Shown here piece after piece: positions 47,475 to 56,958 of a DNA stretch of 64,000 nucleotides. The notes beneath the pieces were generated by a model. It was not told the origin of the DNA. It ran no database searches and was given only the letters and a program-made list of their open reading frames with translations. The stretch's first letter is position 1. Every line of letters starts with the position of its first letter. Both the position numbers and the translations under genes were made by a program. Origin of the DNA: SKPS01 sp964469215 (GTDB lineage: Bacteria; Bacteroidota; Bacteroidia; Bacteroidales; SKPS01); NCBI GenBank assembly GCA_964469215.1, contig CAYXYB010000014.1, forward strand, positions 10,536 through 74,535. The letters are read 5' to 3'.

Positions 47475-49220
47475 ATGATACGCAAAATATCATCGCCTAA
47501 AATCCAGAATCTGCTGCAACTGTCTTTGCTGTTTGCTATAATCATTGTTGTAAATATTGTTTCATCAATATTTTTCACCCGTTTCGACCTCACCAGTGAC
47601 AAGAGGTACACAATATCGGATGCTACCCGGGACCTTATAAAGAATATTGACGAGCCCATGTTGTTCAAGGTATATCTTGAGGGGGATATGCCATCAGACT
47701 ATAAGCGTTTGCGAAACGAGACAAGGGAGATGCTTATAGAATTCAATGCATATAACAGGGATATTTTATTCGATTTTATTGATCCCAATGCACCTTCCGA
47801 TAGATCGTCAAAGATTGCACTTCAGGAGCAACTTTACAACAAAGGGTTAATTCCCCGCCAGATCACCGATATGTCGCAGGGAAAAGTGTCGACTCAGGCT
47901 GTTTTTCCCGGAGCCATTGTATCATACCGTGGTCAGGAGTTTCCGATGGCAATTTTCAAAACACAGCTTGGTAAGTCTGAAGAGCAGATGATCAACAACT
48001 CCATACAACAGCTCGAATATACTTTTGCAAGCACCATCAAGGTTCTTACAACCAATAATAAACCAAAGGTTGCCTTCACCAATGGTCATGGTGAACTTAC
48101 CGAGCAGCAGACCTTTGGTGCAATGAATGCATTGTCGCCTTTCTACAAGGTAAGCAGGACTGAACTTAACGAGCGTGGCAGTGCACTTTTCACCCTAAAA
48201 CCGGGCGATTCTGCAGCGCTGGTTCCGAATTACGATGCATTGATAATTGCAAAACCAGATTCAACATTTTCGAAGATGGATGCATTCCTGGTAGACCAGT
48301 TCATAATGCAGGGAGGAAAGGTGTTATGGTTTATCGATCCTGTGTTCGCAAGCCTGGATTCTCTGCAGGATACAGGTGCAACCCTTGGGCTAAGGCTCAA
48401 TCTGGGAATTGAACAACAACTATTCAATTACGGTGTTAGATTGAATGCCAACCTGATTAAAGACCTGAACTGCCTTCCTCTTCCGATGAATGTCCAACCT
48501 GCGGGTGCCAGACCGGAATTCAGGCCGTTTCCATGGTTTTTCTCTCCAATAATATCATCAAATGCGAACCATCCGATTGTAAAAAACCTCAATGAGATTA
48601 AAACTGAATTTATTAGCAGCCTTGATACAGTTGAAGTTCCCGGAATTAAGAAAACCATACTTCTCACTACCTCAAAATACAGCAGAACGGAAAACAGCCC
48701 TGTTCCCATCAACCTGAAGCTCATGCTTGAAAGACAAAACCCGCAACTTTACAATGAACCATATCTGCCTGTTGCAGTACTGCTAGAAGGTGTGTTCCCT
48801 TCATTCTGGGAGGCACTCCCAAAACCGGGGCAGGAAGCCGGACTCGAAAAACTGGACCGAAGTGTTCCCAATAAAATGCTGGTGGTTTCAGACGGAGACA
48901 TTATCAAAAACCAGTTTCAGCCCGATCAGTCAGGTGCCATAAGAGCTTTGCCCCTGGGGTATGACAGGTTCACTCAAACCACATTCGGAAACCAGGATTT
49001 CCTGCTAAACGCACTTAACTATATGCTTGATGATTCCAGATTACTTGAAGCCCGCACCAAGGAATTCAGAATACGAAGACTGGATCCCAAAAAGCTTGAA
49101 AACACCTCATTAATATTGAGGTGGCAGATAATTAATGTTGCTGCTCCCATCTTTCTGGTTATCCTCACAGGACTCCTGATAATCTATCTGAGGAAACGTC
49201 GTTATGCGAAGAGTGAATAA
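47475..49220 (+). CDS. gldG: Gliding-motility ABC transporter auxiliary protein GldG
   Basis: About 581 residues from the ATG at 47475, 23 bases after gldF; a GTG at 47445 would overlap gldF. An N-terminal transmembrane helix (about 15-35), FDLTSDKRYTISDATRDLI, a periplasmic body with FTNGHGELTEQQTF, a Rossmann-like segment GKVLWFIDPV, and a C-terminal transmembrane helix (about 550-572) followed by KRR match GldG. Works with GldF in the inner membrane. Confidence 0.9.
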   Translation: MIRKISSPKIQNLLQLSLLFAIIIVVNIVSSIFFTRFDLTSDKRYTISDATRDLIKNIDEPMLFKVYLEGDMPSDYKRLRNETREMLIEFNAYNRDILFDFIDPNAPSDRSSKIALQEQLYNKGLIPRQITDMSQGKVSTQAVFPGAIVSYRGQEFPMAIFKTQLGKSEEQMINNSIQQLEYTFASTIKVLTTNNKPKVAFTNGHGELTEQQTFGAMNALSPFYKVSRTELNERGSALFTLKPGDSAALVPNYDALIIAKPDSTFSKMDAFLVDQFIMQGGKVLWFIDPVFASLDSLQDTGATLGLRLNLGIEQQLFNYGVRLNANLIKDLNCLPLPMNVQPAGARPEFRPFPWFFSPIISSNANHPIVKNLNEIKTEFISSLDTVEVPGIKKTILLTTSKYSRTENSPVPINLKLMLERQNPQLYNEPYLPVAVLLEGVFPSFWEALPKPGQEAGLEKLDRSVPNKMLVVSDGDIIKNQFQPDQSGAIRALPLGYDRFTQTTFGNQDFLLNALNYMLDDSRLLEARTKEFRIRRLDPKKLENTSLILRWQIINVAAPIFLVILTGLLIIYLRKRRYAKSE

Positions 49221-49240
49221 TGAATAGTGAATAGTTGAAA

Positions 49241-50338
49241 ATGAATAGAAGAAAGAAGCAAACCCTTTTATTGGTTGTAGTGTTGGCATTACTGCTGGCA
49301 GTTGTTCTTGTTGGTCAGCGTAGTAGCTGGCGCAGTGGAAAAGCATTTTCTGAATTTGCTGTATCAGATACTGCCAGCATCACAAAACTTATTCTTACAG
49401 ATCGCGATAAGAACGAAGTAATTCTTGAAAGAGTAAGCTCATCCGAATGGAGGCTTAACAAGAAACACGAAGCCAATATTGTGGTGATTGAATCCCTGCT
49501 TAGAACTCTGTACAATATAGAAGTTAAAGGCCTGGTTCCCAGATCGGCTCACAATAATGTGATTTCTGATATGGCTGCAAAAAACACACGGATAGCAATA
49601 TACCAAAGAGTTCCACGCATAAAGCTTGGAAAGCTCAAGCTCTTTTTCAGAGTTAAAATGACTAAAAGCTATTTCGTCGGAGGGCCAACTCAGGATCACA
49701 TGGGCACCTTTATGATGCTGGAAGGGAGCAATAAAGCATTCATAACATTTGTCCCGGGACAAAACGCATTCCTGTCACTTCGGTACTCAACACGTGAAAG
49801 CGACTGGCGCGACCACACCATAATTGCTCTTACAATTCAGCAAATCAGATCAATAGAAGTCAATATACCGGCCAGAACTGATGAATCCTACAGAATAGTC
49901 AAAACAGGAGAAAGAACCTTTGAGGTGTTTCAGAATGATGATAATCAAGTTACAATCCCACTCGACACATTAAGAATACTCGACTTTCTGGCATCATTCA
50001 GAAACCTCAAATACGAAGCCCTGATAAATGACATGGAGCCAGATCAACGAGACAGTATCATTAATTCTGTTCCTATGCAGACAATTACAATCACTGCTAT
50101 CGACGGAGGAGTTTATAACATTATCACCTACCGGAGAAAATCACCATACGAATATGATGAAGTTACACAAAAGGATCTCAAATGGGATAGGGATCGTCTT
50201 TATGCTTTGATTAACGACGGCAAAGATTTGACTCTGTGTCAATTCTATGCTTTTGATGATATTTTGAAACCTTTTAAATGGTTCAGAGCCGACTACACTC
50301 CAACAGAACCTTTCTACTTTTCTGACAACTTATTATAA
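49241..50338 (+). CDS. DUF4340-domain membrane-anchored protein
   Basis: About 365 residues from the ATG at 49241; a TTG two codons upstream is less likely. A basic start and one transmembrane helix (about 8-27) leave a periplasmic domain with TASITKLILTDRDKNEVILER and YFVGGPTQDHMGTFMMLEG, the DUF4340 pattern. It directly follows gldG, as DUF4340 proteins often follow ABC-2/GldG-type genes, so it is probably an accessory part of the same transporter. Function unproven. Confidence 0.82.
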   Translation: MNRRKKQTLLLVVVLALLLAVVLVGQRSSWRSGKAFSEFAVSDTASITKLILTDRDKNEVILERVSSSEWRLNKKHEANIVVIESLLRTLYNIEVKGLVPRSAHNNVISDMAAKNTRIAIYQRVPRIKLGKLKLFFRVKMTKSYFVGGPTQDHMGTFMMLEGSNKAFITFVPGQNAFLSLRYSTRESDWRDHTIIALTIQQIRSIEVNIPARTDESYRIVKTGERTFEVFQNDDNQVTIPLDTLRILDFLASFRNLKYEALINDMEPDQRDSIINSVPMQTITITAIDGGVYNIITYRRKSPYEYDEVTQKDLKWDRDRLYALINDGKDLTLCQFYAFDDILKPFKWFRADYTPTEPFYFSDNLL

Positions 50339-50432
50339 GGGTTTTTAATTTGGGATGTTGGTTTTATCATTAAATTCGCATACTTTTACACAGGATAAAT
50401 AAATAAGTTTAAATATTGTAAACTAATTAGTT

Positions 50433-51557
50433 ATGAAATTCATCATCTCATCTGTTCAACTTCTGAAAGCGCTGCAATCAATCAGCGGGATAATCCAGAC
50501 AAATAACACTCTACCTATCCTGGACAATTTCCTTTTTGAACTTGAAGATAAAAAGCTGACGATCACAGCGAGTGATCTTGAAACCACCATGACCGTGACT
50601 GTTGAACCGGATCTGTCAGAGGATTTCGGAAGTCTGGCTGTTCCCGCGAGGATCCTTATAGATACACTTAAGACATTCTCCAATATACCAATATCATTTA
50701 CATCCAATTCAGAGACTTATGGTATCATGATCGCAACTGAGGAAGGTAATTTTAAGATCGCAGGCCAGAATGCAGATGAATTTCCCAAGATGCCTGAGAT
50801 TGAGAATTCCACGAGCCTTACACTCGAAAGCCTGTTTCTGGGAACTGCAATAAATCATACCCTTCTGGCAACCGGAAATGATGAATTAAGGCCTGTTATG
50901 TCGGGTGTGTTCTGTGAACTTAACGATACCGGTGTAACCTTCGTTGCAACAGATGCCCACAAGCTGGTCAGATTCCGCAGAAGAAACATTGAAACCGGTG
51001 TTGATGCCAGTTTTATTTTGCCCAAGAAGCCGCTGAACCAGCTTAAGCATTTGCTTGCTGAATCTGATGAACCTGTAAGAATTGAATACAATGAAAAGAA
51101 CGCATTTTTTGCCTTTCAGAATATCCGGCTCTTCAGCCGTCTCATTGAAGGAAACTACCCCAATTACGAAGTGGTAATTCCCAAAGATAACCCCAACAAG
51201 CTCATTATTGACAGAGTTCAGATAGTGAATTCCCTGAGGCGTGTGGGAATTTACGCCAACCAGTCAACCCAGCAGGTAAGGTTTAAGATCTCCGGAAAAG
51301 AGCTGGTATTGTCAGCCGAGGATGTTGACTTCGCCAATGAAGCCAAAGAGCGCCTTAACTGCAGTTATGAAGGTGAAGATATGGAAATTGGCTTCAGTTC
51401 AAGGTTTATGTATGAACTGATAAATAATATCACAGATGAGCAGATTCTAATTGAGATGTCATCTCCCAACAGGGCAGGAATTATAAAACCTGCCAATCCT
51501 GTTGACCCCAACGAGGATCTGCTTATGCTGATAATGCCGGTTATGCTTAACTCATAG
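50433..51557 (+). CDS. dnaN: DNA polymerase III beta subunit (sliding clamp)
   Basis: 374 residues, standard size. Three clamp domains: MKFIISSVQLLKALQSISG and TLPILDNFLFELEDKKLTIT at the start, RPVMSGVFCELNDTGVTFVA in the second, and the final NRAGIIKPAN ... LMLIMPVML in the third, where the partner-binding pocket is formed. It tethers the polymerase to DNA. dnaA and an origin are not visible nearby. Confidence 0.96.
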   Translation: MKFIISSVQLLKALQSISGIIQTNNTLPILDNFLFELEDKKLTITASDLETTMTVTVEPDLSEDFGSLAVPARILIDTLKTFSNIPISFTSNSETYGIMIATEEGNFKIAGQNADEFPKMPEIENSTSLTLESLFLGTAINHTLLATGNDELRPVMSGVFCELNDTGVTFVATDAHKLVRFRRRNIETGVDASFILPKKPLNQLKHLLAESDEPVRIEYNEKNAFFAFQNIRLFSRLIEGNYPNYEVVIPKDNPNKLIIDRVQIVNSLRRVGIYANQSTQQVRFKISGKELVLSAEDVDFANEAKERLNCSYEGEDMEIGFSSRFMYELINNITDEQILIEMSSPNRAGIIKPANPVDPNEDLLMLIMPVMLNS

Positions 51558-51605
51558 CTGGCATCTCTCTCACTTAAATTGTTAAGTTATCCCCACTTTC
51601 CTTAT

Positions 51606-53489
51606 TCAGCCGCTTATCTTTTCGCTCAATAAAAGCCACCGTTCGCTCATCTCATCAATCTTGTCAATGATTTCACCAATCTCTTCAGACCACCTTTGAA
51701 GCTGAATATGGTCAGCATTTGTGGTCTGAAGCATCTCCTCAAGCTCCCTTTTCCTGCCTTCGAGCCTGTCAATCTCTTCTGTAAGGGTTTCATATTCGCG
51801 CAACTCTTTCCATGTGGGTTTCGATCGATCCACACTCCGGGTTTTTATTGAAGGATCTTCGATGCTTACTTTCCGGGGCTGTGTTTTTCTTTTAATAAGA
51901 TCTCTCTTTCTCCTGTAATCCGTATAGTTGCCATAATGATCTTTTATTGCTCCGCCTCCTTCGAAAATAAAAAGATGATCAGCAATCTTGTCAAGAAAAA
52001 ACCTGTCGTGCGAAGCGACCAGAAGACAACCTTTATATTGTTCGAGAAAAGCTTCCAGTGACTGCAAAGTCTGTATATCCAAATCATTGGTAGGCTCATC
52101 GAGCATAAGGAAATTTGGCTGCTCCATCAGGGTCATCAGAAGATGAAGCTTACGACGTTCACCACCACTCAGATATTGAACATAATTATACTGAATATCA
52201 TGTGCTATTCCGAACATCGACAGAAAACGGGATGCCGATATTGTATGCTTATCGTCAATATATACCTCTTCAGCAACATCCCTGACAATATCAATAACAC
52301 GCCTGTTGTCATCCATGGTTATTCCCTGCTGGGTAAAACAAGCCATCTTCACAGTCTGGCCTGTGACAACTCTTCCCTTTTCAGGTTTTATAATCCCTAA
52401 TACGAGTTCCAGGAAGGTTGACTTGCCGATTCCGTTTTTACCTACCAATCCGATCTTCTCACCCTTCTTGAAAGTATATGAGAAATCCTCAATAATTTTT
52501 AGATTATCAAAGCTCTTACTGAGATTATTAATTTCCAGTATTTTGTTTCCAAGCCGATCCATCTTTACAAAAAATTCCTGCTTTACAGTTTTACCGGAAC
52601 TCCTGACTCTATCCTCAATCCGGTCAAAATTCTCAACCCTTGCCTTTGACTTGTGAGTTCGTGCTTTCGGCATCCTCCTGATCCACTGCAATTCTTTTAA
52701 AAATAGTGCCTTCTGTTTGGCAGCTGTAACTGATTCAACCTGTTCACGTTCGCTTTTCTTCTCAAGATAATACCGGTAGTCACCTCTGTACTGATAAATA
52801 TTGCCTCTTTCAATCTCAATTATGAAGTCACATACCTGATCAAGAAAATATCTGTCGTGAGTAACAAGCAGAAGGGTAAGTTGCGTCCGCTCCAAAAACT
52901 CCTCCATCCATTCAATGGTATCTATATCAAGGTGATTGGTTGGTTCATCAAGTATCAACAGATCAGCCTCTTCAACCAACACACGGGCAAGTGCCACTTT
53001 CTTTTTCTGCCCTCCAGACAATATCCCGCATCTCTGGTCAAAGTCATGTATATCAAGTTTACCCAGAACCTCTTTCACCCTGGACTCGAACTGCCATGCA
53101 TCGAGTTCACTGATGCGTGCACTAAGTCTGTCGAACATATCTCTCTGACCTGGTGTCCATTTACCGGAAGGAATTGCCACAAGCTGCTCATACTCCTTGA
53201 TAAGGCTTGCCTGTTCTGTGTCGGCACCCAGAACTGTATCTATTACCTTCTGGTCAGGATCCAGTTCAGGATCCTGGGAAAGATAAAGCATCCTTACCCC
53301 TTTCCGTATCACCACCTGCCCTGTATCGGGAATCGCTCTGCGTGCAATAATATCAAGCAGGGTCGATTTTCCTGTACCGTTCCTAGCAATCAACCCTGCC
53401 TTCTGGCCACGCTCCAGACCGAAAGTGATGTTCTCGAACAACACTTTATCCCCGAAGCTCTTTGAAAGGTTCTCTGCCAGAAGGTAATT
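51606..53489 (-). CDS. ABC-F family ATPase (Uup-like)
   Basis: About 627-628 residues (the start codon spans 53492-53490). Two ABC domains: Walker A ARNGTGKST (36-44) and GKNGIGKST (about 352-360); signatures LSGGQKKKVALA and LSGGERRKLHLL; Walker B with DEPTNHLDIDT and DEPTNDLDIQT. A charged linker and a C-terminal coiled coil (EYETLTEEIDRLEGRKRELE) are Uup-like, and there are no transmembrane helices. ABC-F proteins act on ribosomes or DNA structures. Translationally coupled to the upstream membrane-protein gene by a four-base overlap. Confidence 0.92.
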   Translation of the reverse strand, partial: NYLLAENLSKSFGDKVLFENITFGLERGQKAGLIARNGTGKSTLLDIIARRAIPDTGQVVIRKGVRMLYLSQDPELDPDQKVIDTVLGADTEQASLIKEYEQLVAIPSGKWTPGQRDMFDRLSARISELDAWQFESRVKEVLGKLDIHDFDQRCGILSGGQKKKVALARVLVEEADLLILDEPTNHLDIDTIEWMEEFLERTQLTLLLVTHDRYFLDQVCDFIIEIERGNIYQYRGDYRYYLEKKSEREQVESVTAAKQKALFLKELQWIRRMPKARTHKSKARVENFDRIEDRVRSSGKTVKQEFFVKMDRLGNKILEINNLSKSFDNLKIIEDFSYTFKKGEKIGLVGKNGIGKSTFLELVLGIIKPEKGRVVTGQTVKMACFTQQGITMDDNRRVIDIVRDVAEEVYIDDKHTISASRFLSMFGIAHDIQYNYVQYLSGGERRKLHLLMTLMEQPNFLMLDEPTNDLDIQTLQSLEAFLEQYKGCLLVASHDRFFLDKIADHLFIFEGGGAIKDHYGNYTDYRRKRDLIKRKTQPRKVSIEDPSIKTRSVDRSKPTWKELREYETLTEEIDRLEGRKRELEEMLQTTNADHIQLQRWSEEIGEIIDKIDEMSERWLLLSEKISG

Positions 53490-55072
53490 CATCTGATCAC
53501 AACAGTTTGGGACGGGATTTCGTTCTTTTCCTGTGGTATCACCTCATACAGGAAGTATAATGCTGAAGGCCATATTAGTCTTAATCCGGGGTCGTTTACC
53601 TGCTCACGGGCAAGGATAAAACTGATATTTTCCTTTACTGCGGTTTTATACATCAGACGAGGGTTGTCCGACATAAATCTCACCACCTTCAGTCTTCTGT
53701 ACCACTCCGCAAGTTTTTCAGTTCCTGCCGGCACATACTTAAATACAACATAGTTTTCCCGCCGGGTAAGCCTGCTAAAAGTGGTTGCTGTTGGATAATC
53801 GGGGTTCATAATCACAAACACATCACCTGGCGATGATGCCTTCTTAACCTCTCTTACAAATTCATCAAGATATAAATCCGGTTTCAAGCTACGTGAAATT
53901 TCATCAACCCTTAATCCTGTCCTCACTCCCAAAGCAACAAAGGAAAGAATCAGCAAGACAAACATAATTCCATTACACCAAACCAGGTGCCTTAGCCGGA
54001 ACCTGAGAAGCCAGATAATCTGCATAACGGTAATAAACAGGCTTATACTCATCATCCTGAAAGGATAATACTTTAACCCGAATCCTCCTGATCTGTTAAA
54101 AAATTCAAGATCCATCCATGCAATCACTACAAAAAACAATGCTATGGATAAAAAAACGGCATTCAGAATGGAAAGGCTTCTGAAAGATCCTTTTCCTGAC
54201 CGGCATATTAAAGGAAACTGTGCCAGCAGAACCAGAAAAGCAATTGTCACACCACCAAGATGCTTACCAATAAAATAATCATAACTGTAAAAAATTCCCA
54301 GATGATGTTTCAATCGGAAATATACATATATATAGTTGAGGTTAAGGTTGAGGTTATTAAAGGATAGAAGTGGCCAGAGGTAGAGGATTAACGGGAGCAT
54401 CATGGCGAGAAATACTGATACAGAAACTGCCAACTCCCTGAATCTTACCTTTAAGATCAGCATTGCAATTAAAGAACCGGCGAAAAACCAGCCCCCTACA
54501 AGAAGGTGAAACCAGGCTGAGCAGGCAAGGGCAACAGCCATTAGTGTATATCTTCTCTCAAAAAATAACAGAAGGCCCCAGAAAATAAAAATATATGCAA
54601 GTGCTTTTGGTTCGAATCCCCAGAATATCCATTCATCGGCAAAGAACGACTGCTTGTTCAGGAGGAAAAGCTGGACAATGATAAGAACTGCATAATTCGG
54701 AAGATTGAAATAGCGAAATATCCTTGCAAGTGGAAAAGCACTCAATGCGAACACCAAAATCCTTCCTGCAACAGCAGTTGTTTGAAACCCAAACTTGTCC
54801 ACAAAGAAACCGGTGATTGTCTGAAACAGCAAACGGGTTCCGGGGAATTCGTTATAGGTAAATGAATCCCTTATCCAATCAGGGTTATAGTGCTGGAGTG
54901 CATAAGCAAGATAATGTTCCTCACCTCCATTAAGGGTAACAGCAATCCTGTTAAGGCAAAGCACAACAAATATAAGTGCTGCCGGATGAACCCTTTCAAG
55001 CCACTTTAACAACCTCATGTTCTCCAGGGGCAAAACAACTCCCCTTAAAGAGCTTTTAATCATTTCAAACAA
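53489..55072 (-). CDS. Polytopic membrane protein of unknown function
   Basis: 527 residues with about 10-12 transmembrane helices (residues 30-410) and a soluble C-terminal domain of about 110 residues with DVFVIMNPDYPTATTFSRLT. The acidic loop GGEEHYLAYA after the first helix and the overall layout recall lipid-linked-sugar glycosyltransferases of GT-C fold, but the match is not firm. It begins 2 bases after pckA and overlaps the ABC-F gene by four bases. Function not assigned. Confidence 0.7.
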   Translation of the reverse strand: MFEMIKSSLRGVVLPLENMRLLKWLERVHPAALIFVVLCLNRIAVTLNGGEEHYLAYALQHYNPDWIRDSFTYNEFPGTRLLFQTITGFFVDKFGFQTTAVAGRILVFALSAFPLARIFRYFNLPNYAVLIIVQLFLLNKQSFFADEWIFWGFEPKALAYIFIFWGLLLFFERRYTLMAVALACSAWFHLLVGGWFFAGSLIAMLILKVRFRELAVSVSVFLAMMLPLILYLWPLLSFNNLNLNLNYIYVYFRLKHHLGIFYSYDYFIGKHLGGVTIAFLVLLAQFPLICRSGKGSFRSLSILNAVFLSIALFFVVIAWMDLEFFNRSGGFGLKYYPFRMMSISLFITVMQIIWLLRFRLRHLVWCNGIMFVLLILSFVALGVRTGLRVDEISRSLKPDLYLDEFVREVKKASSPGDVFVIMNPDYPTATTFSRLTRRENYVVFKYVPAGTEKLAEWYRRLKVVRFMSDNPRLMYKTAVKENISFILAREQVNDPGLRLIWPSALYFLYEVIPQEKNEIPSQTVVIR

Positions 55073-55074
55073 AC

Positions 55075-56712
55075 TTAGGGGAGAACCGGACCTGAATTAA
55101 CAAGCCTCAGACCCTCTTCAGTATCAGTAAACCTGATAAAATTTTCGACAAACTTCTTTGCCAGTGCTTCACGCGCCTTATCATAAGCAGTTTTATCAAC
55201 CCATGTATTACGAGGATCAAGTATATGGCTATCGACCCCATCAAGCATTTCAGGGATTAAAAGATTAAATACGTCGAAATTTCTACACTTAGCTACATCC
55301 AGAGTGCCGTTCAGGATTGCCGAGATTATTACTCTCGTTGATCTGAGGTCAATCCTTTTACCCGTTCCATAAGCTCCTCCTGTCCATCCGGTATTCACCA
55401 GATATGCTGTTGATCCATGGATATCCATCTTTTTTGCAAGCTCCCCGGCATACTTGGTAGGATGGAGCAACAGAAATGCAGCACCAAAGGCAGAAGAAAA
55501 AGTAGGCACAGGTTCAACAATACCCCTTTCAGTTCCTGCCACTTTTGCCGTGTAACCGCTGAGGAAATAGTACATTGCCTGGTCACGGCTCAGCTTCGAC
55601 ACCGGAGGGAGGATTCCAAAGGCATCTGCGGTAAGGAAGATGATATGTTTCGGGTGCCCTCCCTTGGATACGGGCTTCACAATATTATTGATATGATAAA
55701 TTGGATAAGATACCCGGGTGTTCTCTGTTTTAGAGGTGTCGTGAAAATCTAATACCCCTTTTTCGTTATAAACCACGTTTTCAAGCAGCGCATCCCTCTT
55801 AATGGCATCAAAGATATCAGGTTCCTTCTCCCTCGACAGGTCAATGCACTTTGCATAACATCCCCCTTCGAAATTAAAGATTCCATCATCGTCCCAACCA
55901 TGTTCATCATCACCTATTAGCAATCTGTCCGGATCAGCGCTTAATGTCGTCTTACCTGTTCCTGACAATCCAAAGAAAATGGCGGTATCTCCATCCACTC
56001 CCATATTTGCAGAACAGTGCATCGAAGCCATACCTCTTAACGGAAGGAAATAATTCATGATGGAAAAGAAACCCTTTTTTATCTCTCCGCCATACCATGA
56101 ACCTCCAACAACAGCCATCCGTTTGCCGATGTTGAAAGCCACAAAAACCTCAGAATTAAGATTCATCGATTGCCAGTCAGGGTTAGTGGCTTTACATGCA
56201 TGAAGCATAACAAAATCGGGGACAAAGGTTTCAAGCTCCTCTTCTGTTGGCCGAATAAACATATTCTTCACAAAATGAGATGCCCAGGCTATCTCAGAGA
56301 TAACACGTATGCGGATACGGGTATCAGGATTTGCACCGCAATAAGCATCCGTTACATAGAGCTTTTTGCCGCTTAACTGATTCTGCCCTATACTTACAAG
56401 CTTATTCCAGGTATCTTCTGAAATGGCCTTGTTATCCGATCCTTTGCGTCCCGGGCCGGCCCACCATACATTTGGCCTTGCTTCAGGCTCGTCAACGATG
56501 TACTTATCCTTGGGTGAACGGCCTGTGAAAATTCCGGTGTCCACAGCAACGGCTCCTGTATTTGTCACAAATCCTTTTTCAAAACCCTCAAGCGATGGGT
56601 ATGTTTCGTGGATAAACAAATCCTCATACGAAAGATTATGATAAACCTCACTTGGTTTATCAATTCCATAAAATTTAAGCTGCCGTAACAACTTCTCTCT
56701 ATCTATTGACAT
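55075..56712 (-). CDS. pckA: Phosphoenolpyruvate carboxykinase (ATP)
   Basis: 545 residues, standard for the ATP-dependent type. P-loop GLSGTGKTT (248-256), the metal site LIGDDEHGW and NFEGGCYAKCIDLS, the substrate loop TGRSPKDKY (63-71), and YFLSGYTAKVAGTE. Interconverts oxaloacetate and PEP with ATP/ADP. In Bacteroidota it often works in the carboxylating direction towards succinate. A candidate -7 box lies 54 bases upstream. Confidence 0.97.
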   Translation of the reverse strand: MSIDREKLLRQLKFYGIDKPSEVYHNLSYEDLFIHETYPSLEGFEKGFVTNTGAVAVDTGIFTGRSPKDKYIVDEPEARPNVWWAGPGRKGSDNKAISEDTWNKLVSIGQNQLSGKKLYVTDAYCGANPDTRIRIRVISEIAWASHFVKNMFIRPTEEELETFVPDFVMLHACKATNPDWQSMNLNSEVFVAFNIGKRMAVVGGSWYGGEIKKGFFSIMNYFLPLRGMASMHCSANMGVDGDTAIFFGLSGTGKTTLSADPDRLLIGDDEHGWDDDGIFNFEGGCYAKCIDLSREKEPDIFDAIKRDALLENVVYNEKGVLDFHDTSKTENTRVSYPIYHINNIVKPVSKGGHPKHIIFLTADAFGILPPVSKLSRDQAMYYFLSGYTAKVAGTERGIVEPVPTFSSAFGAAFLLLHPTKYAGELAKKMDIHGSTAYLVNTGWTGGAYGTGKRIDLRSTRVIISAILNGTLDVAKCRNFDVFNLLIPEMLDGVDSHILDPRNTWVDKTAYDKAREALAKKFVENFIRFTDTEEGLRLVNSGPVLP

Positions 56713-56765
56713 AATTGAATTATTTGTTGTTGAACATTAAAAAACACATATAATAAATTGAAGGC

Positions 56766-56773
56766 CAAATCTA
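56766..56773 (-). promoter_or_regulatory. Candidate -7 box (TAGATTTG) for pckA
   Basis: TAnnTTTG match 54 bases upstream of the pckA start codon. Confidence 0.38.
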
Positions 56774-56860
56774 CGCAGATTTTCTGAAATAATCACCCTC
56801 CTGAAAATAAAAAACTCCCCGAAGGATCATGAGTCATTTCCTGCTGTGGCAAAAATTCAC

Positions 56861-56870
56861 TAATTTCGCC
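56861..56870 (+). promoter_or_regulatory. Shared promoter-like box (TAATTTCGCC) before the LKR gene
   Basis: An exact ten-base match to 60051-60060, which lies before the saccharopine dehydrogenase gene; it sits 89 bases upstream of this start codon. Confidence 0.4.
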
Positions 56871-56892
56871 TTGGATTACAGTTTGAAAGTTT

Positions 56893-56957
56893 GAAATTCA
56901 CCGATAACACAATTCACCGATTAGACGATTAGACAATTAAACAATTAGACAATAAAT
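56893..56957 (+). repeat. Short degenerate tandem repeat (GATTAGAC-like, about 8-9 bp)
   Basis: Units resembling TTCACCGAT, GATTAGAC and AATTAGAC are repeated between the promoter-like box and the LKR start codon. Low complexity; its role is unknown. Confidence 0.5.
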
Positions 56958-56958
56958 T

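Noticed and set aside
54609..54620. GGTTCGAATCCC, like a tRNA T-loop
   Set aside because: It lies inside the coding frame of the membrane protein (GFEPKA region) and no acceptor or anticodon arms can be folded around it.
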